From Brevibacterium atlanticum (GTDB lineage Bacteria > Actinomycetota > Actinomycetes > Actinomycetales > Brevibacteriaceae): a DNA stretch of 64,000 nucleotides. A model generated the notes under the pieces. The model saw only the letters and a list, made by a program, of their open reading frames with translations. It ran no database searches and was not told the origin of the DNA. The translations under genes were made by a program, and so were the position numbers. Numbering within the stretch: position 1 is the stretch's first letter; the number at the start of each line of letters is the position of its first letter. Below are positions 25,713 to 34,835 of the stretch, piece by piece. The stretch spans positions 2,842,503 to 2,906,502 of the forward strand of contig NZ_CP050152.1 in assembly GCF_011617245.1 (NCBI RefSeq), given 5' to 3'.

Positions 25713-26654
25713 TCAGGTGAGTACGCGGATCGGCTCCCCAGTCGCCCAGGCCGCGATGTCCTCGACCGCCTGAGAGAAGAAGATCCGATAGGTGTCTTCG
25801 GTGACATAGCCCAGATGCGGGGTGAGCACGGTCCGCGGGGTGCGGCGCAACCGGTGGTCGGCCGGCAGCGGTTCGAGGTCGTGGACGTCGAGCCCGGCAC
25901 CCCGGATCCGCCCCGCCTCGAGTGCATTGATGAGTGCTTCGGTGTCGACGAGGCCTGCTCGGGAGGTGTTGACGAGGATGCTGCCCGGCTTCATGAGTTC
26001 GAGTTCCGCAGCCGAGAGCAGCCCCCGGCTGCGGTCGCTGAGTTTGTAGTGGATCGTCACCACGTCCGCGGTCGAGAACAGTTCCTCCTTGCTCACAGCT
26101 CGCACACCGAGGCCGTCAGCCCGATCAGCATCGAGGTTCTGACTCCAGGCCACGACATCCATGCCGAAGGCCGCACCGACGCGGGCCACCTTGGCACCCA
26201 GGCGCCCCAGACCGACCACACCGAGGCGGTGCCCGTCGAGGTCACCCCCGACCGTGGTCTGCCAGCCTCCACCACGCACCGAGGCATCCTCGGCGGGAAT
26301 GCTGCGCAGCACCGAAAGGATGAGCCCCCAGGTCAGCTCCGGAGTCGCCGAGGTGGTCGACTCGGTCCCGCAGACGATGATGCCCTGGCCTCGGGCCGCC
26401 TCCAGATCGATCGAGGCGTTGACCCGCCCCGTGGTCACGAGCAGTCGCAGGTCCGACAGCCGGGAGAGCCGACCGGCGGTGAACGCCGTTCTCTCACGCA
26501 TGGCCACGACCACCTCGGCGCCGGTGAGCGTCGCGACCAGGTCATCGTCGTCGATGACGGGACGGTCGACGAACTCGACATCGGCATCGAGGACGTTCCA
26601 GTCCGCGAAATCGGCGGCCACCTGCTGATAGTCATCGAGTACGACGATGCGCAT
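25713..26654 (-). CDS. D-2-hydroxyacid dehydrogenase family protein
   Basis: 313 aa. NAD(P)-dependent interconversion of 2-oxo and D-2-hydroxy acids. Rossmann motif VVGLGRLGAKVARVGAAFGM near residue 148, catalytic Arg in NTSRAGLVDTEAL, Glu in HDLEPLP, His in TPHLGYV. It is of the phosphoglycerate dehydrogenase-like subgroup without an ACT domain. Start MRIVVLDDY at 26654 with AGGAGG about seven bases upstream; the frame stays open upstream into ilvD but that is not coding. Downstream of ilvD on the same strand, with a strong hairpin between them. Confidence 0.82.
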   Translation of the reverse strand: MRIVVLDDYQQVAADFADWNVLDADVEFVDRPVIDDDDLVATLTGAEVVVAMRERTAFTAGRLSRLSDLRLLVTTGRVNASIDLEAARGQGIIVCGTESTTSATPELTWGLILSVLRSIPAEDASVRGGGWQTTVGGDLDGHRLGVVGLGRLGAKVARVGAAFGMDVVAWSQNLDADRADGLGVRAVSKEELFSTADVVTIHYKLSDRSRGLLSAAELELMKPGSILVNTSRAGLVDTEALINALEAGRIRGAGLDVHDLEPLPADHRLRRTPRTVLTPHLGYVTEDTYRIFFSQAVEDIAAWATGEPIRVLT

Positions 26655-26774
26655 GCTGTTCCTCCTATGGCGACCTACCTGCTCGGTTTGGCACCGATCG
26701 GGTCGGGCTGATCTGTGGATCCATCCTAGAGCCGAACAGAGGGTTCTGCGGAACAGTCGAAGCGGCCTCAGAGA

Positions 26775-26814
26775 CACCATGGCGGTGCTGGCAGACGCCA
26801 GCACCGCCATGGTG
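26775..26814. terminator. hairpin downstream of ilvD
   Basis: Perfect 18-bp stem CACCATGGCGGTGCTGGC (26775-26792) with its complement (26797-26814), loop AGAC. It lies 19 bases after the ilvD stop and upstream of the dehydrogenase gene, so the two are probably separate transcripts. No T tract is obvious. Confidence 0.65.
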
Positions 26815-26832
26815 GAAGCCATGATTCCGCGA

Positions 26833-28545
26833 TCAGTAGCAGACCGCGCCCTTCGACGCCGACTGCACGAGCTTCGCGTACTTGCCGAGCACACCCTTGA
26901 GTCGGTGATTCTCGGGGATCGTCCACGACTTGCGACGTTCGGCCAGGACATCCTCGTCGACGTGGAGCTCGATCGATCGAGCGGCGATGTCGACGGTGAT
27001 CTTGTCCCCGTCCTCGACCAGCGCGATCGGTCCACCGTCGACAGCCTCGGGGGCGATGTGACCGATGCACAGACCCGTCGAGCCGCCGGAGAACCGACCG
27101 TCGGTGAGCAGCAGGACGTCCTTGCCGATGCCCGCGCCCTTGATGGCGCCGGTGATCGCGAGCATCTCACGCATGCCCGGTCCGCCCTTGGGCCCCTCGT
27201 AGCGGATGACGACGACGTCGCCCTTCTTCAATTCGCCATTGAGCACCGCGTCCATGGCCGGCTGCTCCTGGTCGAAGACGCGGGCGGTGCCCTCGAAGAC
27301 GTCGGCGTCGAAGCCGGCCGACTTCACCACTGCGCCTTCAGGAGCCAGTGATCCCGTCAGAACGGTCAGTCCGCCGGTGGCGTGGATCGGGTTATTGAGC
27401 GCTCGGAGGATCTTGCCGTCGGGGTCCGGCGGGTTGATCGATTCGAGGTTCTCGGCCACGGTCTTGCCGGTCACCGTCAGGCAGTCGCCGTTGAGCAGTC
27501 CGGCGTCGAGGAGCGCCTTCATGATCACGGGCACGCCGCCGATCTTGAAGACGTCGTTCATCACGTACTGGCCGAAGGGCTTGACGTTGCCCAGATGCGG
27601 GACCTTGTCGCCGATGCGGTTGAAGTCATCGAGCTGCAGCTCGACGCCGGCCTCGTGAGCGATCGCGAGCAGGTGGAGCACCGCATTGGTCGAACCGCCG
27701 AAGGCCATGACCACGGCGATCGCATTGTGCAGCGATTCGCAGGTGATGATGTCCTTCGTCGTGATGCCCTGACGCAGCAGATTGACCACAGCCTCGCCGG
27801 ACTTGCGGGCGAACATCGTCCGGTTGCGGTGGATGGCCGGCGGGGCGGCAGAACCGGGCAGGGACATTCCCATCGCCTCGGCGGCCGACGCCATCGTGTT
27901 CGCCGTGTACATACCGCCGCAGGCACCCTCACCGGGACAGACGGCGCGCTCGATGGAGTCGACGTCCTTCTGGGACATGGTGCCAGCACGGCAGGCACCG
28001 ACGGCCTCGAAGGCATCGATGAGGGTGACTTCCTTCTCCGTGCCGTCTTCGAGCTTCGCGGTGCCCGGCATGATCGAACCGTTGTAGAGGAAGACGCTCG
28101 AGAGTCCGAGGCGGGCCGAGGCCATGAGCATTCCGGGGATCGACTTGTCGCAGCCGGCCATGAGGACCGAACCGTCGAGGCGTTCGGCACTCATCACGGT
28201 CTCCACGGAGTCGGTGATGACCTCGCGAGAGACCAGCGAATAGTGCATGCCCTCATGCCCCATCGAGATGCCGTCTGAGACGGAGATGGTGCCGAACTCC
28301 AGCGGGAAGCCGCCGGCCCCGTGGACGCCTTCCTTGGCGGCCGAGCCCAGGCGCTGCAGCGACATGTTGCAGGGGGTGATCTCGTTCCACGAGGTCGCGA
28401 TCGCGACCTGGGGCTTCACCCAGTCGTCATCGCCCATCCCCACGGCCCGCAGCATGCCGCGGGCAGCGGTGGCCTCGAGTCCGTCGGTGACGTCGCGAGA
28501 ACGGGGTTTGATGTCTGGAGTGGCGGTGTCTGTATCGATGCTCAT
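26833..28545 (-). CDS. ilvD: dihydroxy-acid dehydratase
   Basis: 570 aa. Dehydrates 2,3-dihydroxy acids to 2-oxo acids, third step of valine/isoleucine synthesis. The Fe-S cluster cysteines are visible in [20 protein letters not shown] and [16 protein letters not shown]. The C-terminal domain has [17 protein letters not shown]. Length is within the family range (550-620). ATG at 28545; TAGCAT lies six bases upstream with no ribosome binding site, suggesting leaderless expression rather than the attenuation seen at ilvBN. It is 11 kb from ilvBNC. Confidence 0.95.
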   Translation of the reverse strand: MSIDTDTATPDIKPRSRDVTDGLEATAARGMLRAVGMGDDDWVKPQVAIATSWNEITPCNMSLQRLGSAAKEGVHGAGGFPLEFGTISVSDGISMGHEGMHYSLVSREVITDSVETVMSAERLDGSVLMAGCDKSIPGMLMASARLGLSSVFLYNGSIMPGTAKLEDGTEKEVTLIDAFEAVGACRAGTMSQKDVDSIERAVCPGEGACGGMYTANTMASAAEAMGMSLPGSAAPPAIHRNRTMFARKSGEAVVNLLRQGITTKDIITCESLHNAIAVVMAFGGSTNAVLHLLAIAHEAGVELQLDDFNRIGDKVPHLGNVKPFGQYVMNDVFKIGGVPVIMKALLDAGLLNGDCLTVTGKTVAENLESINPPDPDGKILRALNNPIHATGGLTVLTGSLAPEGAVVKSAGFDADVFEGTARVFDQEQPAMDAVLNGELKKGDVVVIRYEGPKGGPGMREMLAITGAIKGAGIGKDVLLLTDGRFSGGSTGLCIGHIAPEAVDGGPIALVEDGDKITVDIAARSIELHVDEDVLAERRKSWTIPENHRLKGVLGKYAKLVQSASKGAVCY

Positions 28546-28551
28546 GCAGGC

Positions 28552-28557
28552 ATGCTA
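28552..28557 (-). promoter_or_regulatory. -10 hexamer of ilvD (leaderless)
   Basis: TAGCAT on the minus strand, six bases before the ilvD ATG. The interval 28558-28746 also has TCTCGCATG and CATGCGAGA (28596-28624 area) about 20 bases apart; no other element is recognised. Confidence 0.45.
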
Positions 28558-28746
28558 CGCCCGATTTCAGCATTCGCACGCCCGACTCTCGCATGATGGA
28601 ACCCCTCCTGGGCACCATGCGAGAACCGAGGTCAGAGGCGGTGATCCGGGCCCGCTTAGGTCAGATGAACGTGACCTATTCCGCGCGGTTCACCGCCGGC
28701 CCGACCGGCTCACCACTCGTCCGTCCGGCTCACCACCAGCTGACGC

Positions 28747-29691
28747 TCACACCTGGATGAGGTTGATCGGCTGCTCTCCGTCGTTGATACGGCGGACCTG
28801 TTCGGCGAGGATCTTCACGACCCGCGGTTCGAACGCCGAGGTGTCTCCGCCGACATGCGGGGTGATGAGCGTGTTCGGAGTCCCCCACAGCGGATGGTTC
28901 TCCGGCAGCGGCTCAGGATCAGTGACGTCGAGGGCCGCGTGGAGGCGCCCTGTCGACAGCTCCGCCACGAGCGCATCCGTGTCGACGACCTTGCCGCGGG
29001 CGACGTTGACGATGAGCGCATTGTCCGGCAGCCGGCTGAGGAAGTCGGCATCGACGAGGTGGTGCGTGCCGTCGTTGAGCGGGGTGATGAGCACGACCAC
29101 CTCGGTGTGAGGAAGCAGAGTCGGGAGTTCGTCGACACCGTGGACCTGTCCGCGCTCGTCTTCGCGGGCACTCGAAGCCACACGGGTGAGCTGCACCTCG
29201 AAGGGATCGAAGCGGTCGGCGATCGCCGCGCCGATCTCCCCGACGCCGATGATCATCACGCGTCGGTCCTGCAGAGAGCGGTAGCGCTGATGTGCCCAGT
29301 TCCGCGACACCTGCGAGCGGACCGCGTCATCGATGCCGCGCAGGCTGGCCAGGGTCAGCGCCAGCGCGAGCTCGGCGGTGCCTCCCGTGTGCACGCCCGA
29401 GGCGGTCGCCACCTGGATGCCCCGTTCGGGCAGGTGAGCGACGGGATCGTAGCCGGTGGTCTGGGTGATGACGAGACGGAGATTGGGCAGCTCGTCGAGC
29501 AGCTCGATGGTCGGGCCCGAGTCGAGATAGGGCAGGACGACGATGTCGATGTCATCGCGGCTGAGCTTGGCTGATCGTTCGGCGTCGGAGAACACGACGA
29601 GGTCGACCTTGTCACGCTGGTGGGCCGGAATCCGTGCGATCACCTGGTTGCGGAGTTCGGATGTCGGGAAGGCGATGGTGGTGAGGGACAT
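28747..29691 (-). CDS. D-2-hydroxyacid dehydrogenase family protein
   Basis: 314 aa. Same superfamily as the gene at 25713 but clearly a different subgroup. Rossmann element MIIGVGEIGAAIADRF near residue 150, catalytic Arg in VNVARGKVVDTDAL, Glu in TDPEPLP, His in TPHVGGD. Start at ATG 29691, where CATAAT lies six bases upstream; a longer in-frame start at 29802 would overlap the MarR gene region. It is followed by ilvD on the same strand at a distance of about 200 bases. Substrate unknown; a role with branched 2-oxo acids is suggested only by position. Confidence 0.8.
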   Translation of the reverse strand: MSLTTIAFPTSELRNQVIARIPAHQRDKVDLVVFSDAERSAKLSRDDIDIVVLPYLDSGPTIELLDELPNLRLVITQTTGYDPVAHLPERGIQVATASGVHTGGTAELALALTLASLRGIDDAVRSQVSRNWAHQRYRSLQDRRVMIIGVGEIGAAIADRFDPFEVQLTRVASSAREDERGQVHGVDELPTLLPHTEVVVLITPLNDGTHHLVDADFLSRLPDNALIVNVARGKVVDTDALVAELSTGRLHAALDVTDPEPLPENHPLWGTPNTLITPHVGGDTSAFEPRVVKILAEQVRRINDGEQPINLIQV

Positions 29692-29697
29692 GCCCTC

Positions 29698-29703
29698 ATT
29701 ATG
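29698..29703 (-). promoter_or_regulatory. -10 hexamer of the second hydroxyacid dehydrogenase gene (leaderless)
   Basis: CATAAT on the minus strand, six bases before the ATG at 29691. Confidence 0.45.
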
Positions 29704-29739
29704 GCACGCTGTCCCCGGTGTCACCGAGACTCTCGTCAC

Positions 29740-29810
29740 AATGAGATGACGGCGCCGACCGATCGTCGAACCGCACCGCCGGGCCCGGTCGAGCGAGGGC
29801 ACATCTCATT
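29740..29810 (-). terminator. possible terminator after the MarR gene
   Basis: AATGAGATG (29740-29748) pairs with CATCTCATT (29802-29810) across a GC-rich interior that can fold further. It starts at the MarR stop codon. No T tract, and the loop is long. Confidence 0.3.
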
Positions 29811-30270
29811 CCGGCAGTGCGCCGCCGATCCTCGTGAACACGGTTTCGAGAACCTCGAGCTCCTCATCGCTGACATGGTCGAAGAAGATCTCGTCGACAT
29901 AGGCCCTGTGCTGAGCACCGGCGGCGAGGAACGCTCGCGCCCCAGCCTCGGTCAGCGCCACATTGTGGGCTCGACCATCCTCGGGGCACGGCGCCTTCGT
30001 CACCAGACCCGAGTCTACGAGGACCTTGATCCGGTAATTCAGTCGCGACGGTGAGAAGACGAGCTTCTTGGCCAGCGCGCTCATCGTCAGAGTCCGCTCC
30101 GGAGCCTCCCACAGCAGGAGCAGCGTGTTGTAGTCACTGACGGTCAGCCCCGCATCGTCCTTGAGCTGGACCTCGAGTGCCTGGCGGATCCGCTGCGATG
30201 TCTCGAAGTAGGTCCGCCAGGCGTTCTGCGCCAGAGTCTCCCGGCCGCGGCCGAATCTGATCTCGGTCAT
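29806..30270 (-). CDS. MarR-family transcriptional regulator
   Basis: 154 aa. Winged-helix DNA-binding protein: LTVSDYNTLLLLWEAPERTL then MSALAKKLVFSPSRLNYRIK (recognition helix) and the wing VTKAPCPEDGRAHNVALTEAG with the usual D-x-R. N- and C-terminal helices would form the dimer. ATG at 30270 directly follows the stop of the FMN reductase gene, so it is the third gene of the monooxygenase operon and probably its own regulator. The palindrome at 32274, near the operon's -35 region, is the likely binding site. A single Cys in the wing could allow redox sensing; that is speculation. Confidence 0.87.
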   Translation of the reverse strand: MTEIRFGRGRETLAQNAWRTYFETSQRIRQALEVQLKDDAGLTVSDYNTLLLLWEAPERTLTMSALAKKLVFSPSRLNYRIKVLVDSGLVTKAPCPEDGRAHNVALTEAGARAFLAAGAQHRAYVDEIFFDHVSDEELEVLETVFTRIGGALPE

Positions 30271-30271
30271 C

Positions 30272-30994
30272 TCAGCCCTCGAGCAGCTGCGCGAACGGGG
30301 TGATGCGATCGGGATCGAACTCATCGTCGATGCCGCGGGAACCCGCCCCCGCGGTCGCGGCCTTTCCCTGCCCACTGGCAAACCGGGCGTCGGCGGATTC
30401 GGGGTCGGCCACCTCGGCGAGGTCGTCATTGCCTGCCCCGATGATCGTCGAGGTCAGGGACACGAGCTCCTCGCCTGCCTGGCGGATCCGGGCGCCCAGC
30501 GCACGGCCGCCTTCGATCGAGCCCCAGTCGTCGGTGGCGGCGAAGACCGTGCTCGGCACGACGATGCCCTTGAGGTAGGACAGCATCGGCCGCAGCACGG
30601 ACTCCCCGGCCAGAGAATGCCGCGGGGTGCCGCCGGTCGAGGCGATGAGCACGGGGGTGCGCGTCAGCACCTTCTCGTCGATGAGCTGCCAGAACAGCGT
30701 GTGCAGCCCGACCGGGGCGACCTTGTACACGGGCGCGACGGAGACGATGGCATCCGCCTCGGCGACGGTGGCGAACGCTGCCTCGAGCGCTTCCGAGCGG
30801 AAGCCCGTCAGGGTCATGTCGGTCAGCGCCGTGGCGAGGGTGCGGACATTGATGACCTCCGTGTTCACAGCGATGCCCACGGACTCCCCCGCCGAGGTGG
30901 CCGACTCGAGGATCCGGTCGGTGAGTTTGAGCGTGGTCGAGTCCTCGCTCAGCGAGGTGGTCACGGCCACGATCGTCATCGTGTTTGTGCTCAT
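30272..30994 (-). CDS. FMN reductase, partner of the luciferase-like monooxygenase (CE1759 family)
   Basis: 240 aa. Flavodoxin-like NAD(P)H-dependent FMN reductase: MTIVAVTTSLSEDSTTLKL at the N-terminus (phosphate loop), APVYKVAPVGLHTLFWQLID near residue 90 and STGGTPRHSL near 120. It should supply reduced FMN to the monooxygenase encoded just upstream. In actinobacteria this pair recurs as the CE1758/CE1759 'LLM duo'. The last 40 residues are a family-specific tail (DPESADARFASGQGK region). ATG overlaps the stop of the monooxygenase gene. Confidence 0.85.
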   Translation of the reverse strand: MSTNTMTIVAVTTSLSEDSTTLKLTDRILESATSAGESVGIAVNTEVINVRTLATALTDMTLTGFRSEALEAAFATVAEADAIVSVAPVYKVAPVGLHTLFWQLIDEKVLTRTPVLIASTGGTPRHSLAGESVLRPMLSYLKGIVVPSTVFAATDDWGSIEGGRALGARIRQAGEELVSLTSTIIGAGNDDLAEVADPESADARFASGQGKAATAGAGSRGIDDEFDPDRITPFAQLLEG

Positions 30995-32184
30995 GACTGG
31001 TCGGCTCCTTCCTTCTGCGCCTCCGCCTCGGCGGCTTCGGCGGCGCGGGCCTGACGGTCCTCGAAGGCACGCGAACCTTCGCCGCCGCCGGGGATCGGAT
31101 CGCGGCCCTCGCGGTGGCGGATGACGAGCGATTCGTGGGTCGGGGCGTCGGGGACGTCGGCGGGGCGGCCCTTCGCGAACTCCTCGCGGAGGACGGGGAT
31201 GACCTCTTCGCCGAGGAGGTCGAGCTGTTCGAGTACGGTCTTCTGCGGCAGTCCGGCGTGGTCGATGAGGAAGAGCTGGCGCTGGTAGTCCCCAGCCCAG
31301 TCGCGGAAGCTCAGAGTCCGTTCGATGACCTGCTGGGGTGAGCCGACGGTCAGCGGGGTCTGCGTGGAGAAGTCCTCGAGGCTGGGCCCGTGACCGTAGA
31401 CCGGGGCGTTGTCGAAGTACGGGCGGAACTCACGCACTGCGTCCTGGGAGTTCTTGCGCATGAACACCTGACCGCCGAGGCCGACGATCGCCTGGCTGGC
31501 TTTGCCGTGGCCGTAGTACTCGTAGCGCTGACGGTAGAGCTGAACCATCCGCTGGGTGTGCGAAGTCGGCCAGAAGATGTTGTTGTGGAAGAAACCATCA
31601 CCGTAGTAGGCGGCCTGCTCGGCGATTTCGGGGCTGCGGATCGACCCGTGCCAGACGAAGGGCGGAACCTCATCGAGCGGGGTCGGGGTGACCGTGAACC
31701 CGTTGAGAGGAGTGCGGAACTTGCCTTCCCAGTCGAGGTTCTTCTCCCGCCACAGACGGTAGAGCAGGTTGTAGTTCTCGACCGCCAGCGGAATGCCGGC
31801 GCGGATGTCCTTGCCGAACCACGGGTAGACGGGGCCGGTGTTGCCGCGGCCCATGATCAGGCTGATCCGCCCGTCCGAGAGGTGCTGGGCGTAGGAATAG
31901 TCCTCGGCGATGCGCACGGGGTCAGTGGTGGTGATGAGCGTGGTCGCGGTGGACAGCTGCAGGTGCTCCGTCTGAGCAGCGATGTTCGCAAGCAGCACCG
32001 GCGGGTTCGCGGGCGCGACGAACGGCGGGTTGTGATGCTGACCGGTCGCGAAGACGTCGAGGCCGACCTCTTCGGCCTTCTTCGCGATCTCGACGGTGTT
32101 CTTGATCCGCTGGTGCTCTGAGACCGTGGTGCCATCGGTCGGGTCGGTGGTGACATCCCCGATGGTGAAGATTCCGAATTCCAT
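30991..32184 (-). CDS. luciferase-like flavin-dependent monooxygenase (CE1758 family)
   Basis: 397 aa TIM-barrel enzyme of the bacterial luciferase superfamily. Family features: MEFGIFTIGDVTTDPTDG, then VGLDVFATGQHHNPPFVAPA, ISLIMGRGNTGPVYPWFGKD and VWHGSIRSPEIAEQAA. It uses reduced FMN and oxygen to oxidise an unknown substrate. A C-terminal tail of about 60 residues is rich in Ala, Glu and Arg. First gene of a three-gene operon with its FMN reductase (ATGA overlap) and a MarR regulator. ATG at 32184 with GAAGGAG about six bases upstream. The MarR gene suggests induction by an exogenous or stress-related small molecule. Confidence 0.87.
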   Translation of the reverse strand: MEFGIFTIGDVTTDPTDGTTVSEHQRIKNTVEIAKKAEEVGLDVFATGQHHNPPFVAPANPPVLLANIAAQTEHLQLSTATTLITTTDPVRIAEDYSYAQHLSDGRISLIMGRGNTGPVYPWFGKDIRAGIPLAVENYNLLYRLWREKNLDWEGKFRTPLNGFTVTPTPLDEVPPFVWHGSIRSPEIAEQAAYYGDGFFHNNIFWPTSHTQRMVQLYRQRYEYYGHGKASQAIVGLGGQVFMRKNSQDAVREFRPYFDNAPVYGHGPSLEDFSTQTPLTVGSPQQVIERTLSFRDWAGDYQRQLFLIDHAGLPQKTVLEQLDLLGEEVIPVLREEFAKGRPADVPDAPTHESLVIRHREGRDPIPGGGEGSRAFEDRQARAAEAAEAEAQKEGADQS

Positions 32185-32246
32185 GACTGCTCCTTCTGTT
32201 CGCTGCCGACGGGACCCGGCTGCTGTCGACGGGGCAATCGCTGCCG

Positions 32247-32289
32247 ATTATGCGGGTCCCGCGAGGAACTAAAACTTCAGTTTTGAAGT
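32247..32289 (-). promoter_or_regulatory. promoter and MarR-type operator of the monooxygenase operon
   Basis: Minus strand: CATAAT (32247-32252) is the -10; the -35 area at 32270-32275 is weak. Inverted repeat ACTTCA-GTTT-TGAAGT (32274-32289) overlaps the -35. Adjacent TTGAAAT/TTAAC sequence continues the AT-rich patch to about 32307. A product of the operon's own MarR gene could bind here. Confidence 0.55.
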
Positions 32290-32366
32290 AACTAGTTGAA
32301 ATCTTAACAGAGGTGGTCGCGAAAGTATTCCCCGGGCATGGGGTGGGGAATCATTCAGCGAATTGT

Positions 32367-32417
32367 TTGGTCAATCCACCGCGGTATCCTTGCTCCCACG
32401 CGCGGTGGATCGACCAA
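32367..32417. repeat. 17-bp-arm inverted repeat in the monooxygenase-cysE intergenic region
   Basis: TTGGTCAATCCACCGCG (32367-32383) and CGCGGTGGATCGACCAA (32401-32417) pair with one mismatch around a 17-base loop. The region 32308-32573 has no gene I can support. Possible terminator, operator or small RNA. Confidence 0.6.
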
Positions 32418-32464
32418 TCATCGGACGCACAGGCAATGGATTGCCCTGGCGGTGGACGCAAACC

Positions 32465-32488
32465 GGCCCCTGCCCGAAGACAGGGGCC
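32465..32488. terminator. GC hairpin downstream of cysE
   Basis: GGCCCCTG and CAGGGGCC with an eight-base loop, about 85 bases after the cysE stop on the minus strand. No T tract follows. Confidence 0.4.
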
Positions 32489-32573
32489 GCGTGCAGTCAG
32501 TCCACCATGGTCGGTGGGGTGACGCCGCCTGGTGACGAGGAGTCAGGCTCCGAGCCCGATCGAAGTTGCGAAC

Positions 32574-33269
32574 TCAGATCCAGAGGGCAGGGTCCTCGAG
32601 GATGAAGTCCGGTTGCTTCGCGGCAGAGCCGACTTCCCCCTTCGACCCGGCGGAGTCCGCCTCTGCCACGGAGGTGACGCCCTTCTTCTTCGAACGCACG
32701 GTCGCGGGAATGCCCACGGCGCTCGAATCGGCCGCCACATCTTTGACGACGACGGCATTGGCCCCGACAGCGGAGTTGTCACCGACGACGACCGGCCCAA
32801 GGATCTTCGCCCCGGCGCCGACGAGCACGTGATTGCCGATCGTCGGGTGGCGCTTCGTCTGCTCCATCGACGTACCGCCGAGCGTCACCTGGTGGTAGAG
32901 CATGACGTCGTCGCCGATCTCCGAGGTCTCCCCGATGACGACGCCGTTGGCGTGGTCGATGAAGAACCGCCGCCCGATCGTCGCTCCCGGATGGATCTCG
33001 ACGCCGGTGAGTGTGCGCACCATCTGCGACATCAGTCGCGCAGGCACCTTCCCCGCCTCGTGCTGCCAGAGGCGGTGCAGGCCGCGGTGGGCCCAGATCG
33101 CATGCATCCCGGGGTAGGAGACGAGTGAGACGAAGTCGCTCGTGGCCGCCGGGTCGCGCCGGCGCACGGTATCGAGGTCCTCACGCAGGCTCTCGCGCAC
33201 TCCGGGTCGGGTCAATCCGTAGATCGCCGCTCCCGCAGCGGCAGCGGCCGCCGTCCACAGTGCCTTCAT
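32574..33269 (-). CDS. cysE: serine O-acetyltransferase
   Basis: 231 aa. Acetylates serine with acetyl-CoA, the first step of cysteine synthesis. A short N-terminal helical part is followed by a left-handed beta-helix of hexapeptide repeats: [60 protein letters not shown]. The catalytic His residues in IDHANG and MLYHQV are present. The C-terminus is a 40-residue extension that ends in Leu-Trp-Ile; a terminal Ile is what inserts into the CysK active site in cysteine synthase complexes. ATG at 33269 preferred over a Met 36 bases upstream because GGGCGGAG is suitably placed. Downstream of cysK. Confidence 0.92.
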   Translation of the reverse strand: MKALWTAAAAAAGAAIYGLTRPGVRESLREDLDTVRRRDPAATSDFVSLVSYPGMHAIWAHRGLHRLWQHEAGKVPARLMSQMVRTLTGVEIHPGATIGRRFFIDHANGVVIGETSEIGDDVMLYHQVTLGGTSMEQTKRHPTIGNHVLVGAGAKILGPVVVGDNSAVGANAVVVKDVAADSSAVGIPATVRSKKKGVTSVAEADSAGSKGEVGSAAKQPDFILEDPALWI

Positions 33270-33382
33270 TGTCTCCGCCCTCTTCCTCTCTATCGTTCCG
33301 CTCACCGATGTGAGCGCTCCCGTTGTCCTTGCTGCAGGTCATCTGACTCAAGTCAGATGCGCCATTGAAAATTCCGAAACAG

Positions 33383-33414
33383 CGAGGGCGCCAAACCGAA
33401 GTTTGACGCCCTCG
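33383..33414. terminator. hairpin after cysK
   Basis: CGAGGGCG-C-CAAAC, loop CGAA, GTTTG-A-CGCCCTCG: 13 pairs with one mismatch, about 70 bases after the cysK stop. It may reduce read-through into cysE. Confidence 0.6.
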
Positions 33415-33482
33415 AAGTCAGGCGCTCAGCCTACTGGACGCTCGAGGCATCCGGCGAGGCCGAGTGACTGAAGCCGTTCGAA

Positions 33483-34409
33483 TCAATCGAGGTATTCGGA
33501 GAACAGCGGAGTCGACAGGTAGCGCTCGCCGAAGTCGGGGAGGATGACGACGATGCGCTTGCCGGCGTTCTCGGGACGCGAGGCGACCTGCTCGGCAGCG
33601 ACGAGAGCAGCACCCGAGGAGATTCCGACGAGCAGCCCCTCTTCCTTGGCGACCTCGCGGGCCCGCTCGATGGCGGCCTCGTTGTCGATGTCGACGACCT
33701 CGTCGTAGATCTCGGTGTCGAGGATGCCCGGCACGAAGTTGGCACCCAGACCCTGAATGGCGTGCGGTCCGGCGGTGCCCTCGGTCAGCAGCGGCGAGGC
33801 GGAGGGTTCGACAGCGACGATCTTGACCTCGGGCAGCGCCTCACGCAGAGCGGCGCCCGCACCGGAGATGGTGCCGCCAGTGCCGATGCCGGAGACGAAG
33901 ATGTCGACCTTGTTGTCGGTGTCGGCGAGGATCTCAGGGCCGGTGGTGGCCTTGTGGATCGCCGCGTTCGCCTTGTTCTCGAACTGGCGGACGAGCACGG
34001 CGCCCTCGGCGGCGACCTCTTCGGCCTTCGCCACGGCGCCCTTCATACCCGCAGCCTTGTCGGTGAGGACGAGTTCGGCTCCGAATGCCCGCAGCAGAGC
34101 GCGGCGCTCCTTCGACATCGATTCGGGCATCGTGAGGACGACCTTGTAGCCGCGGGAGGTGCCGACCATGGCCAGCGCAATGCCGGTGTTGCCCGAAGTC
34201 GCCTCGACGATGGTTCCGCCGGGCTTGAGTTCGCCGGACTTCTCGGCGGCGTCGATCATCGCCACACCGATGCGGTCCTTGACGGAGTTGCCGGGGTTCG
34301 AGGATTCCAGCTTCGCCACGATCTCGGCGCCCGACCGCTCACTGGCCTTGTTGATACGGACCAGCGGCGTGCGGCCGACGAGTTCGGAGACATTGTTGAA
34401 GATGGTCAA
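33483..34409 (-). CDS. cysK: cysteine synthase (O-acetylserine sulfhydrylase)
   Basis: 308 aa. PLP enzyme that forms cysteine from O-acetylserine and sulfide. PLP lysine in [13 protein letters not shown] near residue 43, substrate loop [14 protein letters not shown] near 70, glycine-rich phosphate loop [13 protein letters not shown] near 175, and [11 protein letters not shown] near 265. The start is a TTG ([17 protein letters not shown]) at 34409, five bases after GAAAGGA; the usual 308-310 aa length supports it over a longer reading. cysE follows on the same strand, so the pair forms the cysteine synthesis unit. Confidence 0.93.
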   Translation of the reverse strand: MTIFNNVSELVGRTPLVRINKASERSGAEIVAKLESSNPGNSVKDRIGVAMIDAAEKSGELKPGGTIVEATSGNTGIALAMVGTSRGYKVVLTMPESMSKERRALLRAFGAELVLTDKAAGMKGAVAKAEEVAAEGAVLVRQFENKANAAIHKATTGPEILADTDNKVDIFVSGIGTGGTISGAGAALREALPEVKIVAVEPSASPLLTEGTAGPHAIQGLGANFVPGILDTEIYDEVVDIDNEAAIERAREVAKEEGLLVGISSGAALVAAEQVASRPENAGKRIVVILPDFGERYLSTPLFSEYLD

Positions 34410-34585
34410 AGTGAGTCCTTTCACGATTCTGTGTGCACCGCCGTCGACGGCCACTCACCGTCCGGCAGACGTGCACTGCGAATGGGTGGAGCGACAGCTT
34501 GCATCTCGTGGTCCGAGACGGCTTGTGCTCATCATAACCATGCCGCCCCTGAGCATGCTCCCAGATATCTTGCTCAACAATATGT

Positions 34586-34600
34586 GTTCGCTCGGAGCGA
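34586..34600. promoter_or_regulatory. 15-bp palindrome upstream of cysK
   Basis: TTCGCTC-G-GAGCGAA, perfect, about 180 bases upstream of the cysK start. On the minus strand TATGAT (34531-34536) downstream of it could be a -10. The remaining interval 34410-34835 holds two copies of CACTGCGAATGG (near 34468 and 34654) and no gene. Confidence 0.35.
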
Positions 34601-34835
34601 AACTTCGTGACTCTGTATGTCAATCGGACGCAGTTCTTGCGACGACGTCTGCCATCACTGCGAATGGATGGGCCCAACCGCTGAGCAATTGCACTTCGTG
34701 ATCGTTGGCATCGACGACTGGCGGAGGGTGTGCGGTACGGAGTCCCGAACCGGGCCGGCCGAAGGGGCCCGGGGATTCTGAGACGACGAGGCGGCCCTCC
34801 CCCGCCCCGTGGGCGAGCGCCGGACCGAGGGCCGA

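Noticed and set aside
26655..27170. Upstream extension of the hydroxyacid dehydrogenase frame into ilvD
   Set aside because: Ser/Arg-rich shadow translation; the true start has AGGAGG and begins MRIVVLDDY.
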